Of a DNA stretch of 64,000 nucleotides, positions 37,564 through 48,947 are shown piece by piece. How positions within the stretch are numbered: position 1 is the stretch's first letter; each line of letters starts with the position of its first letter. The notes under the pieces are model-generated. The model worked only from the letters and a program-made list of their open reading frames with translations, made no database searches and was not told the origin of the DNA. The DNA comes from Ascochyta rabiei (Eukaryota > Ascomycota > Dothideomycetes > Pleosporales > Didymellaceae). The translations under genes were made by a program, and so were the position numbers. The stretch covers positions 248,001 through 312,000 of the forward strand of contig NC_082423.1 of NCBI RefSeq assembly GCF_004011695.2, in the 5' to 3' direction.

Positions 37564-37784
37564 CTATGGTCTCCGGCAAAAGTAGAGTCCCATGGCCAGT
37601 GCGTAGGCTAGTATACGGAACTGTTAATTACAGATGTGCATGGACGATTTCTATCTTACTAAGACAAAGGTAGCCTGCTTATTGGTGTGGGACATGTTCT
37701 TAATTTCGGTAGAGGCTTCCAGAAACCCTTGTCGAATCCCTGTCTGCACTGGCCATGGGACTCTACTTTTGCCGGAGACCATAG
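37564..37784. mobile_element. MITE with TIRs, copy 1 (221 bp)
   Basis: The ends are inverted repeats: CTATGGTCTCCGGCAAAAGT at the left and its near-complement at the right, continuing inward to GTCCCATGGCCAGTGC. TA lies on both sides (37562-37563, 37785-37786), as for Tc1/mariner-type MITEs. The interior differs from the next two copies, so it shares only its ends with them. It encodes nothing. Confidence 0.85.
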
Positions 37785-37786
37785 TA

Positions 37787-38017
37787 CTATGGTATCGGGC
37801 GAAAGTACAGTCCCATAGACAGTGCGGTGGGTCTTGTGCAGAAACGCCTATTGATGTTTTTAAGGAACGCGCACAGACGCTCTTGCAGATGACAAAGGTA
37901 AAAGATGTCCGCTAATTGGTGGAAAGCCAAGAAACCTCGGGAGTCGGACTTGCCAAGTCTCTGCATTTCCTCCACATTGCACTGGCCATGGGACTCTACT
38001 TTCGCCGGATACCATAG
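37787..38017. mobile_element. MITE with TIRs, copy 2 (231 bp), abutting copy 1
   Basis: It starts directly after the TA that ends copy 1 and is followed by TA (38018-38019). Its ends are the same as copy 1, but its interior matches the copy at 38936. It is non-coding. The abutting pair suggests one element inserted at the edge TA of another. Confidence 0.87.
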
Positions 38018-38500
38018 TAGGATTGTGGTAATGCGTGTGCCTGGGGTTACGAAACGTTGCTGCCTGATGCTGTGCACCGGTCCTGAACCTGGGTGTCGGC
38101 TCCAGGGTAGCATGTTGTGAAACATGTCATACGAAGTGACACATCGCTTTTGGTATGCTGGAGGCGAACTGAATGCGGTCCTGCCTTCGCATTGTCATGG
38201 ATGTTGGAACTGTCAAGAGGGCGGCATGCATCATTGTAATGTATGGACGCGTAAGATGCTGTCGAGGCATCGGTACTTATTCACACTCCGGCTCCGACGA
38301 ATCGCACGCGTACTCGTTCTGCCCGCTGACTGCCCGAGAAATGCACGCCAAGTCTGAATTTGGAAAGCCATCGTTGCAGTGCAGTGGCGTACGGACCAAC
38401 TTCCCCAGTCCTGATGACATGCGAGATTCACGCGGCGCCCTTCTGGTTCAAAGGGTTTACTTTCCAACACCTCTTTTCACCACATTTGCAGTTCTAAATG
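38018..38500. other. Stretch between MITE copy 2 and the 8 bp satellite
   Basis: Normal base composition and no recognisable gene or repeat. Confidence 0.45.
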
Positions 38501-38672
38501 AGCAAACGAGTAAACTAGTAATCGAGTAATCGAGTAAACGAGTAAACGAGTAAACGAGTAAACGAGTAAACGAGTAAACGAGTAAACGAGTAAACGAGTA
38601 AACGAGTAAACGAGTAAACGAGTAAACGAGTAAACGAGTAAACGAGTAAACGAGTAATCGAGTAAACGAGTA
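38501..38672. repeat. 8 bp tandem satellite (CGAGTAAA)n
   Basis: About 21 units of an 8 bp motif, mostly perfect CGAGTAAA with a few CGAGTAAT variants at both edges. It is not a telomere repeat (TTAGGG) in either orientation. It lies about 0.7 kb before the ABC transporter start. Confidence 0.95.
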
Positions 38673-38935
38673 GACTTCTAAGCTTCTAAACGGTCACTGC
38701 AAGTCATTGGAGTCTCTTCGTGGTCAACGTGTTTTCACCTTGCTCCTCTTCTCTCCTAGAAGGCCACGTACGTATCGAGTACGCACCACCACGGACGGAA
38801 GTGTCTATAATCCTCCTTTTCTTCACAAACACATTCGTCTAATCCCGTATTTGCGTATCCAGCGGAACCCAATCTAGTAAACAAAGTTTTGCTCGATCTT
38901 TAATAAAAGCATGTAACTACTGGCAGGATTGACTA

Positions 38936-39167
38936 CTGTAGTCTCCGGCGAAAGTAGGATCCTATGGCCAGTGCGGTTGGTCTTGTGCAGAAACACATAT
39001 TAAAGTTATAACAAGTGCGCACAGATGCTGTTGCAGATGACAAAGAGAGAATGTGTCCACCAATTGGTGTAAAGCTAAGAAAACCTCGGAAGTTGGACTT
39101 GCTAAGCCTCTGCTTTTCCTCCACATTGCACTGGCCATAGAGACTCTACTTTCGCCAGAGACTATAG
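38936..39167. mobile_element. MITE with TIRs, copy 3, in the ABC transporter upstream region
   Basis: A 232 bp relative of copy 2 with the same interior and the same type of terminal inverted repeat (CTGTAGTCTCCGGCGAAAGT). It has TA at the left (38934-38935) and CA at the right, probably a mutated TA. Its right end is 231 bp before the transporter ATG at 39399. Confidence 0.85.
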
Positions 39168-39398
39168 CAGGTACATACTAAACCAAGCCGCGTTCGAGGA
39201 GACACCAGAGCCGATTGGCGTCGCCCCTTGACCTGCTGTGGGCTAGTGACGCGGGTCCATCGTCAACCCGACCCCGACTGCAGGGCTGTGCGTCCGGCTA
39301 GTGGCGCCGAGGTCGAAATCTCGCAGGGTGAAAGACAACCTCGCGACGTTCTCTCGAGGAACATCGACAGGCCAATCTCGAGGAGCCGTTACGACAAC

Positions 39399-42300
39399 AT
39401 GGCCGTCCCCCAAGAGCGCGCTGCCGCAAATGTTGCGATGTTGGACGCAGATCTGCCGCCCGGCCAAGGACTGGATGAGAAGCTCGATGCGCCGTCTGAG
39501 GAAGGGGCGAAGACGCTCACCTCTGGTCTAAGTGAGCACGACAAACAAATCATCGACACACAAATCGATGCCCCGAAACTCAGCGTTGGATACTTCGCAT
39601 TGTTTCGGTATGCGAACAAAAAGCACACATTGATTATGATCGTGTCGCTCATCGCCTCTATTGCAGCTGGAGCTGTGATGCCCTTGATGACAGTACGTAG
39701 ACACCGTCAAGACCGACTGAATGCCGACAAGGCGAAATGCTTCTGTCAGCTTCAAACTCAACTTCACAAACTGACAGCTCGCAGCTTATATATGGTAATT
39801 TCGCCGGCAGCTTCACAAGCCTCTCTGTGGATGCTGTTGCAGCTGAACACTTCAAAAGCCAGACAAATCAGTTCACCTTGTACTTTGTCTACCTGGGTGG
39901 GTACTCGTTGACCTTTTACCTTCTACTCACTGACACTTGGACAGCCATCGGTTCTTTCGTCGCAACATACATCAGTATCATTGGATTCTCTTACACGGGA
40001 GAGCAGATCACCAAGCAGATTCGCGAGCTCTACCTTCGCGCCATCTTCAGGCAGAACATTGCCTTTTTCGACTTCCTTGGATCTGGAGAGGTTACCACCC
40101 GTATCAGCTCCGACATGAACCTGGTCCAAGACGGCATTGGTCAGAAGATTGGTCTTTTCGTTGCTGGCGTCTCCACGTTCGTCTCTGCCGTCATCATTGG
40201 CTTCATCCGGTCCTGGAAGCTATCTCTGATCATGCTGTCCGCTACGGTCGCCCTTGTGCTCATGATGGGCGTTAACGGCACGTTGATGAAGAAGAACCAG
40301 ACACTCGCAATCGATGAGAACGCTATCGCAGCGTCTCTAGCTGAAGAGGTCCTAGCCTCTGCTCGCAACGTAGCAGCGTACGGCACTCAGAGGCGTCTTC
40401 AAGAGAAGTACAAGATCTTTCTGGACAAGGCAACTGGGTACGACTTCAAAGCCAAGTTCTGGCTGTCAATGATGATTGCCGGAATGATGTGCGTACTAAA
40501 TCTGCAGTACGCACTGGCATTCTGGCAGGGAAAGAGGTTCCTCGACAATGGCGAGTTGGGTGTCGCGAACATCCTGACAGTCGTCATGTCAACGATGATT
40601 GCAGGTTTCTCCATTGGCTCCAACCTTCCGCATCTCCAAGCTTTCGGCGGAGCTACTGCAGCAGCTACGAAGGTCTTCAACACCATCGAGCGCAAATCGC
40701 CCATCGATCCCGAGACGGAAGCAGGCGAGATCCCAGAGGACTTCATCGGCAATCTTGAGTTCAGGGATCTTAAGCACATTTACCCGTCTCGCCCGGACAC
40801 GGTCGTGCTTCAAAATTTCAACCTCACAGTTCGGACTGGGCAGATGGTAGCGCTAGTGGGAGCGTCTGGATCAGGAAAGTCAACCATCGTTGGTCTTCTG
40901 GAGCGGTTCTATCTCCCCATGGAGGGCCAGATCTTCCTGGACGGCAAAGACATCAGCACGTTAAACCTGAGGTGGCTGCGACAACACATGGCCATTGTCA
41001 GTCAAGAGCCGGTTCTCTTCAGCACTACTGTATACGAGAGTATTGTGCATGGACTGGTCAACACCGACTATGCTGATGCATCGGAGGCAAAGAAGAAGGA
41101 ACTCATCGAGAACGCGGCCAGGATTGCTAACGCACACGACTTCATTACCAGCCTACCGGAGGGATATCAGACAAAGGTTGGAGAGCGGGGTAACCTCTTG
41201 AGTGGTGGTCAGAAGCAGCGTATCGCCATTGCCCGCGCTATTGTGTCGGACCCTAAGATCTTGCTGCTTGACGAAGCCACTGCAGCCCTGGACACCAAGT
41301 CTGAGAGCCTTGTGCAAGATGCGCTTGACCGTGCCGCAAAGGGCCGCACCACTATCGTCATTGCTCATCGTCTCTCCACCATCAAGAAGGCTGATAACAT
41401 TGTCGTCATGGCAAAGGGCGAGATTGTAGAGACTGGCACACACGAAAGCCTGATCCGTGCTAAAGGTGTCTACGCAAGTCTCGTGCAGGCGCAGGAGCTT
41501 ACTCAGAAGGAACAGACTGGCAGCCGCCTGTCTGGTACAGAAGATATCGAGAACGAGAAGGTCGCAGAAATCGAAGGAGAGAAGCATGCATTGATGCGCA
41601 CGGTGACATCTGCTCCCTCCATCGTCGCGACGAAGGATGAAAAGGAGGATCTGTACGGCACCTGGGCATTGGTCAAGTTTGCGTGGGAGATGAACAGGGG
41701 CGAACACCAGACCATGGCCTTTGGACTGATTTTCAGTTTCCTTGCCGGATGCAACCCAGCGATCCAGGCCATCTTCCTCGGTAACTCGATCAACTCGCTC
41801 CTGTCGCCAGGAACATCGCTGGGAGGTAACAATATCAACTTCTGGTGCTGGATGTTCTTCATGCTGGGTTTGGTCATTGGTTCGTTCTACTGGGCACAGG
41901 GTATGACGCTGTCCAAGGGTTCTGCCCGCCTTATCGGTAACGTGCGGCAGCGCGCGTTCGCAGCTATGCTTCGCCAGGACATGGAGTTTTTTGATGGCGA
42001 GACGGTGACGTCGGGTGCTCTGGCTAGTTTCCTCTCATCGGAGGCCAACCGTCTCGCTGGTCTTAGTGGGGCCACGCTCGGTACGATTGTCAGCTCAGCC
42101 GCATCGATATTTGTGGCCATTATCGTCGGCTGCTCTTTTGGGTGGAAGCTGGCGCTTGTATGCACGGCTACCATCCCGCTCTTGCTGGCCTGTGGATATT
42201 TCAGGTTCTACGCTCTCATTCGCATGGAGAAGCGAAACAAGGAAACCTCCGAGGCTGCTTCGTTCGCCTGCGAGGCCGCCTCGTCTATCCGCACCGTCGC

Positions 42301-43477
42301 CTCGCTGTCGCTCGAGCATCACCTTCTGCGCGAGTATCACGAGAAGCTCGGCAACCAGGCTGCTGGTAATGTGGTCTTCAACAACATCTCGGCATCACTG
42401 TACGCCACTTCGCAGGGACTGTCCATGCTGATTTTTGCTCTGGTCTTCTGGTACGGCGGTCGTCTTCTGCTGGCAGGGGAGTACACTGTCTTGCAGTTCT
42501 TCATTGTGTACTCGGCCATCATCAACGGTGCGCAATCGGCCGGCGCAATCTTCTCGTTTGCACCAGACATGGGTGAGGCGCGTGACGCAGCCAAGCTACT
42601 CAAATCGTTCCTCAACCGCATGCCCAAGATCGACCACTGGTCTCCCGAGGGCAGGAAGATTGAACGTCTCAGTGGCCGCGTCGAGCTCCAGGGCGTGCGC
42701 TTCACGTACCCAGGACGGCCAGACCACCGTGTTCTTCGTGGGATTGACCTCACTGCCGAGCCAGGGCAGTTCATTGCGCTTGTTGGTGCGAGTGGCAGTG
42801 GCAAGTCGACGGTGATGCAGCTGCTCGAACGCTTCTACGACCCCACCACGGGGTCTGTCTTGGTTGACGGCGTTGACCTGCAGGAGTACAACCTGCAGGA
42901 GTACCGCGCTCAGCTGGCGATTGTGAGCCAGGAAACCACGCTGTATACCGGTACGATCCGCGAGAACATCTTGGCCGATAAGGAGGATATAAGCGAGGAA
43001 GCTGTTGTGCAGGCTTGCAAGGACGCGAACATTTACGAGTTCATCATGAGTCTGCCGGACGGCTTCTCCACTCTGGTCGGAGCCAAAGGCGCGCTTCTCT
43101 CCGGCGGGCAGAGACAACGCCTCGCGATTGCGAGGGCGCTGCTCCGCGATCCCAAAGTTCTGTAAGTACTCGCACTGCACCGAACTATGTGGTAAGCAAG
43201 GAGATGGGCTAACCGAGGCGACAGACTCCTCGACGAAGCCACATCAGCACTCGACTCGACGTCGGAGCGTGTGGTGCAGGACGCTCTGGATGCGGCGGCG
43301 CAGGGACGTACCACGATTGCTATTGCGCATCGTCTCAGCACGATCCAGCACGCCGATGTGATTTATGTGTTCGACGCGGGCAAGATTGTGGAGAAGGGGC
43401 GACACGACGAGCTCGTGTCGCGGCGGGGGGTGTACTTTGAGCTGGCGCGGCTGCAGAGCATGGGAGCGCCGCAGTAG
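39399..43477 (+). CDS. Full-size ABC transporter, ABCB/MDR (P-glycoprotein) type (3 exons)
   Basis: Exons are 39399-39692, 39785-43161 and 43225-43477 (introns 92 and 63 bp); the product is 1307 residues, normal for fungal MDR pumps. The layout is TMD-NBD-TMD-NBD. Walker A motifs GASGSGKST start at about 457 and 1099 (the second starts exactly GASGSGKST as well). Signatures LSGGQKQR and LSGGQRQR are at about 570 and 1203. Walker B sites are [12 protein letters not shown] from about 590 and [11 protein letters not shown] from about 1224; the last intron splits the codon just before the latter. Each half has several hydrophobic helices ahead of its NBD. The family exports hydrophobic compounds, often drugs or toxins, across the plasma membrane using ATP; the substrate cannot be read from sequence. 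All ATPase motifs look intact. The ATG at 39399 lies in a good context (ACAACATGG) and matches the usual family start; an in-frame ATG upstream at 39228 is less likely. A MITE and a satellite lie in its upstream region. Confidence 0.96.
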
Positions 43478-44150
43478 AGGTGAGTAGTCACGGGTGCTGT
43501 TCCTTGGAAAGCTCGATGCTGGGCGGGACCTGGGATGATGAGAGAATTCTGGTAGATAGTTTAGACTTGGTAGCGATTTTATTTATTTTGGTAATGTAGA
43601 GAATGGTTGAAGTAGAGGTTTGTGTCAAGTCGTTCGCGCGGGGCGTTGCACGTGACTAGTCGACCCTTGGGTAGGTGCACATTGGACCCTGGCAGCGGGC
43701 ACTGCAGATGAGCGTGCAAGACGGAGGAGGAATGCATGAATGCACGAATGCACGAATGCATGGATGCATGACTGCAGTGTGTTGGGGCTGGCGTCTGGAT
43801 TGGGTGCTGACGCTGCAGGCAGCGATTTCGTGCTTGGAAGCTTAACCCTGCCGTTGCGTAGCCCTGCGTCTGGGTTGCTGGAAGCGGTGGCGGTGCGTGG
43901 ATTGGGTTGGTTTGCCGAGCAGGCCGCGGGCTTGAAAAAGTTTCGTCGGCGAGCGTGCGCAACGTTTGATCCATTGTTCACCATGCTGTCCCTGCTACCG
44001 AATTCCTGAACTCTGCCTCTCCAGCGCCCACGCCCGGCGACTAGGCCCTACGCTTGACCGTCGACCGTCGACCCGCTCTTCCCCCGCGACCGCCCTTGGA
44101 CGTGCTCGAAGGCTGCCCTTTGCGAAGTCAGTGCCAAGTGTGAACGAGCG
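43478..44150. other. Intergenic stretch between transporter and PRPP synthetase
   Basis: It holds a short GAATGCAC/GCATGCAT-like repeat cluster at about 43730-43772 and otherwise no recognisable gene. The 3' UTR of the transporter and the promoter of the next gene probably lie here. Confidence 0.5.
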
Positions 44151-44151
44151 A

Positions 44152-44224
44152 CTCTGCACCACTGCACCACTGCACCACTGCACCACTGCACCACTGCACC
44201 TCTGCACCTCTGCACCTCTGCACC
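44152..44224 (+). repeat. 9 bp tandem repeat just upstream of the PRPP synthetase ATG
   Basis: About eight units of CTGCACCAC, drifting to CTGCACCTC, end 16 bp before the start codon at 44241. It is therefore likely to be in the 5' UTR or core promoter. Confidence 0.9.
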
Positions 44225-44240
44225 CACCCTCACCGGCGTC

Positions 44241-46187
44241 ATGGTGCGCAATATTGTCGTGCTCGGCGGGAGCTCGCACCCGCAGCTGACCGAGTATGCG
44301 CCGTCGTTGGCCTCGAGAGAAGAGAGGAGAGGAGAGCAAGAGAGGCCGGCGTGCTAACGAGGGGCCAGGACCATCTGCAACCACCTCGGCATCCCGCCCG
44401 CAAAGGTGCTCCTTGGCAAGTTCAAGGTGGGCGAGACACGCGTCGAGATTGAAGAGAGCGTGCGCGGGAAGGATGTCTTCATCATCCAGTCGGGAGGCGG
44501 TCCAGGTACGCAACCCAGCAGCGTGCATTTCCCTCACCAGTGCAGCATGCCTAGTGCAGCCTGGAGCAGCATCCGTGCAGCATGGAGCAGTGCAGCGTGC
44601 ATCCGTGCATCCGTGCAGCAGTGCAGCAGCTGAAGCTGAACGTGAACGTCCTGGTGCAAGTGGGAAAAGCGGAAGCCAAAGCTAACCGTGCTGGCCGCAG
44701 TGAACGACCATCTGATGGAGTAGGCTCTTCCACGCCGTGCCTTTGCCTGTTGCTTGCCACCTGTTGCTTGCCTCCTGCCTCCTGCCTCCTGCCTCCTGCC
44801 GCCTGCCTCCTGCCTCCTGCCTCCTGCCGCCTGCCTCCTGCCTCCTGCCTCCTGCCGCCTGCCTCCTGCCTCCTGCCTCCTGCCTCCTGCCGCCTGCCTC
44901 CTGCCACCTGCCTCATGCCTCCTGCCACCTGCCACCTGCCTCCTGCTGCTCGCTCCTCGCCGCTCGTCGCGTACAAGACCTGACCGCCGTGCAGACTCCT
45001 CATCACCATCTCGGCCTGCCAGACGGCCTCGGCCAAGCGCATCACCGCCGTCCTGCCGCTCTTCCCCTACTCGCGCCAGTCGGACATTCCCTACAACAAG
45101 ACGGGCGCTCCTCTCGCCAAGATCCCCGCCTCGCGCTCGCGCACCGGCACCTACAGCTTTGAGTCGCGCCCCCAGACACCGCACCCCGCCCACCCCGAGA
45201 GCGCCGGCCTGAGCGCACACGGCACCGCCACCCTGCACCACCAGCTCAGTCGCATGAAGCTCGACGACCAGCGCAACCCGCCCTCGAACCCCTCGAACCC
45301 CCCGAGCCCCGTCAAGACAAACGGCCTGCGCCGCTCCGACACGCTCGACCTGACAAGGTCCGACGCTGTCGCCACAAAGCCCACCACCAAGCCCCCGGCC
45401 TTTGAGCCCCAGGTCGGATACCGCCAGTGGGTGGCACAGGCAGGCACGCTGATCGCCGACCTGCTGACGTGCGCCGGCGCCGACCATGTCATCACCATGG
45501 ACCTGCACGGTGAGTCGCCGTCTGCCTCGCTGCCCACCAACACGACACTGACCCAGCAGCAGACCCCCAGTACCAGGGCTTCTTCGACATCCCCGTCGAC
45601 AACCTGTACGGCCGCCACCTTCTCCGCAAGTACATCCAGGCCAACATCCCCAACTACCACCAAGCCGTCATCGTCAGTCCCGACGCCGGAGGCGCAAAGC
45701 GAGCCACCGCCATCGCCGATGCCCTCGGCATGCCCTTTGCCCTCATCCACAAAGAGCGCCGTCCCACCCAGATCAGCGACAGGCAGAATGCCACCATGAT
45801 GCTGGTCGGCGACGTCGCCGACCGCACCACCATTCTCATCGACGACTTGGCCGACACCTCCAACACCATCACCCGCGCCGCCAAGCTGCTGAAGAAGGAG
45901 GGCGCTTCGCAGGTCTTTGCCCTGATCACGCACGGCATTCTGAGCGGAGACGCCATCGACCGCATCAACGCCAGCGCCCTGGACAAGGTCGTGGTAACAA
46001 ACACGGTCGACCAAGCCGAGCACAAGTCGCGCTGCCACAAGTTGGAGGTCCTGGAAGTCGGCAACGTCTTTGCAGAGGTAAGCCAATAGCTACCAAACCC
46101 ATCTCCTACCCCCTGACTAACGGCGCCCAGGCCATTCGACGTGTCCACCACGGCGAGAGCATCAGCGTGCTGTTTGACTACAGCTAG
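44241..46187 (+). CDS. Ribose-phosphate pyrophosphokinase (PRPP synthetase) with internal insertion (6 exons)
   Basis: Exons are 44241-44293, 44369-44505, 44701-44719, 44995-45509, 45563-46077 and 46131-46187, giving 431 residues in frame. The enzyme makes PRPP from ribose 5-phosphate and ATP for nucleotide, His and Trp synthesis. Visible family motifs are [25 protein letters not shown] (about 85-98), [11 protein letters not shown] (about 231-241), [16 protein letters not shown], and the PRPP-binding loop [11 protein letters not shown]. The SRQSD stretch is followed, from about residue 114 to 210, by a Ser/Pro/Thr-rich insertion that standard 320-residue enzymes lack. Yeast Prs1 and Prs5 also carry non-homologous insertions, and the position here reminds me more of Prs5; I did not align them. 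Introns 2 and 3 are long (195 and 275 bp) and repeat-filled. The 19 bp exon 3 is unusually small. Catalytic competence as a lone subunit is uncertain, since some fungal subunits work only in hetero-complexes. Confidence 0.92.
44769..44946 (+). repeat. 7 bp minisatellite (CCTGCCT)n inside intron 3 of the PRPP synthetase gene
   Basis: About 25 units of a 7 bp motif, CTCCTGC with CGCCTGC and CACCTGC variants, lie wholly inside the 275 bp intron 44720-44994. They account for its excess length over the other introns here. The + strand is pyrimidine-rich, like an extended polypyrimidine tract before the acceptor at 44994. Confidence 0.92.
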
Positions 46188-46891
46188 TCGCTGAACTCGC
46201 GCCAGCCACATCCTCCCCCCTCTTTCCTCGTGAATATCTTGCTCCGTGTACCAAACGCATATGACGCCTTCGGGCGATAGAAGAAGACTCCCACATAGAG
46301 AGAGCGTTGGGTTGGAATTTCTCCATCCCTTCCAAAACAGGCAATCTCAGGCACACCCACGCGCACACCTACATATTTGGTGAAAGTGCCCTTTTGTCTA
46401 TAAAAACCCCGCTGTGGAGCGGATCTATCAAGTACCTTTTTTTTCCATTCACATCATCTTCCATTTCCACTTTACGCATGCGTGTGTGTGTGTATGTGCA
46501 TAGACAGACATAAGACAGGACTATATTTCCTAAAATGCAAGAAGGGTCATTTTACTCGCTTATATATACTTGTACTATTAACTACTCCTTACTTGGATTT
46601 ATTTCATGTGTGCGGTGTACCGCTTATCGATTACTTGTTTGTACTTACTATTATCCACTATCCTAATAGATAGTATCATAAATGTTGACAGATATAAGAC
46701 AGATTATTTTATACTGAGAAAAAAAAGAGAATGGTTAGCAGCTTATTCGTATTTAAACCTAACTTCGTAGATTATTTATGATCCATCTTTACTTGATTCT
46801 ATTGTGTATATACTATATACTACTTTACATTTATTGTTATCACTCACTACTATTCACCATCGTAACAGCCAGTGTTGTGAAATAACACCAC
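46188..46891. other. Convergent intergenic region, AT-rich in its right half
   Basis: The PRPP synthetase gene (+) and the membrane-protein gene (-) end here facing each other, so it must hold both 3' UTRs. A short GT/TG run lies near 46482-46500. From about 46540 it is AT-rich with no recognisable gene. Confidence 0.5.
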
Positions 46892-48947
46892 CTACACACC
46901 CCACAACATCTGCAGCACAACCGCCAACGTAACAGCAGGGACAACACACACGGCCAGCACCGCCCACCCCAGCACCATCCCCCGACTCGCATGCGTCGCG
47001 CCCACGTACATGGCGAACCCCAGCGCGAGCGGCAGCGCAAAGAAGACGAACAGGTCGACCCGCTGCAGCTGGACAAAGGCCCGGATGCAGAGTATGTCAA
47101 TCGAGACTGATACAGCGAGGGCGGCTAGCCACCACGCCTCCCGCCGCGCCCACGCCCGGAGGGTCCACGCCTCGCCTTCGTCGCCACGTTCGTCGGGGAG
47201 CAGCGCGGTTTCGTACGCGATGGCGCCGCCGTGCAGGTCTGTTTCGATGCGGCGGCGCAGCGTCGATTCGGTGAGCTGGCGCACGTCGGCTGCGTCGTCG
47301 GTGCCGGCGAGCTGCGCGTGCATGGCCTCGGAGAGCTCGAAGACGGCTTTGTACTCGCCTGCGACTGATGCGCGGCCGCGCTGCTTCAGGCGCAACTTTG
47401 ATGTCACGTGCAGCGCTGTCGTGCCTAGCGTCCAGAGCCATAGTAGGAGCATCGTGATGATCAGTTGGATGTAGGAGAAGCCCCATTGATAATCCTGCGG
47501 ACACGGAGTTGGTTAGTCAGTGCAGCGGATGAGGAGTCGTGGGCGGATAGGTAGGTACCTTTGTCGCTTGGCAGACGCCGTTGGCTGCAATGCTGTACAT
47601 GTCAAAGTGCTCGCCTGACGCTGTCCAGCTGCGCGTGTACGCCTGGTCGACCGCTGGTCCGCTTGCATTGAGCCACATGGAGTGGTTCAGCTGTGGCATC
47701 CACGAAAACGAGTAGCTGTCTGGCTCCCAGTCTGAATAGTAGGACGTGATGTTGAGGAGCGGAGAGCCGATGCCAACGCCTGCGAAGGTCGATGTTGCGT
47801 TTCGAGAAGTGCGGTAGAGTCCCACATCTGTGTGTGTATGAGTTTGATGACTACTGTCTTGAGTACATACGGTTGCCTTACATGCCGAGACGTTGTATAT
47901 GCGTTGATACGAGACACATCTATCTCTGTAGTAAGAGTCAAGTGGGCTGCAGTCTGCACCCAAGTCATATCTGGTGCGTTGAGCCCAGGCCGATGTGGAT
48001 TCAATGACCGGATCTCCTAACACGACAGCGTCAGCGCCAGTCGAGGTGCTCCAGAGTGCTGCTTACCCGCTTCCTGAACGGCAAGTACTTCGTAGTCGTC
48101 GGTCAAGTTGACCCGGCTCCCATCGTGGATAACATAGTAAAGGGGCCGAAAACTGCTGAACAGAATGTTGTTGCCCGCCGAATCAGGCACGTACGCTTCA
48201 ACATTACCACTGTAACCCGTCATGGCACTGCCGAGCGTCGGAAAAATCAGGACAAACATCATCGTCAGGACGATGAAGACCATGGCGGATCTGGAATGCA
48301 GGCCCCGACGTCTGCTGAAGTCTCGAATGATGCGTGGGATCGCCAAGATGAGAGACTCGTTTTGCAGGAATATAGTGCGATACGTGTTGAAGGTGACGGG
48401 CTGTATCTCCATCGACGTCGTTACATGCTGCACGAACGTCTGCCACGATAGCAGCGCGAGAAGGCCCTGACCTCCCCGGCCAATGGCCTGTGAACGTCAG
48501 ACTCTGTACATTTTCATGTGATTATATCTGGTCACTCACCATGTCCCAGATAACATCTATAGCTTTTGCCTGCGTAAAAGTCAGGCGTCCGAATCCCAGG
48601 GTGATCTGGAAGAATCCCGAGTTCGACCAGTACTGATAACTGCCAGGCTGGAGATTAAACGAGTCGTCAGGCAGGCAGGCAGATGGTAGCGTGTATTCTT
48701 TAGTCCAAGTCGAAAAGACACACAGAAACACAAACCCAGCGGTGAGGCTGGAGAACCAGACAAAGACCAGCACCCACAAGCACCCACTGCCCGCGCGGGT
48801 ACGGAAGTCGCTGCGAGCTTGACGTTGGCTTTCGAGCCAGAAGGTTTTCACGTTGGCTGGCGATCTTTTCAGCGTCGATTGCGTCCGCACGCCGACCCAC
48901 GACATGTAGCTAGAGGCGCGCGACTGGACGATAGGTTTCATGTCCAT
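46892..48947 (-). CDS. Polytopic membrane protein, unknown function (4 exons, possibly 5)
   Basis: Exons on the - strand are 48947-48540, 48487-48067, 48016-47559 and 47494-46892 (introns 52, 50 and 64 bp), giving 629 residues. Hydrophobic segments lie at about 55-78 and 204-225, then at about 434-457 and three more before the end. Between 226 and 430 is a long hydrophilic domain with six N-glycosylation sequons (NLT, NVS, NAT, NIT, NHS, NAS) and several Cys, which suggests a lumenal or extracellular loop. I do not recognise a named family. In exon 3 a 54 bp segment (about 47882-47829) begins GTAAGG and ends CACAG and could be a further in-frame intron; keeping it adds 18 residues with a CKATVCTQD stretch. 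Start chosen: ATG at 48947, the first in the open frame. Confidence 0.8.

Noticed and set aside
38501..38672. Possible telomere-related repeat
   Set aside because: The unit CGAGTAAA is 8 bp and does not match TTAGGG; it is an internal satellite.
42337..43180. Antisense and out-of-frame open stretches within the ABC transporter
   Set aside because: Shadows of a strongly supported coding frame.
44551..45045. Long Gly/Arg/Gln repeat-rich frames on both strands
   Set aside because: They are produced by the 7 bp minisatellite in intron 3 of the PRPP synthetase gene; 7 bp repeats keep all frames open.
44534..46086. Long - strand frames opposite PRPP synthetase
   Set aside because: High GC leaves the antisense strand open; the + strand has the conserved enzyme motifs.
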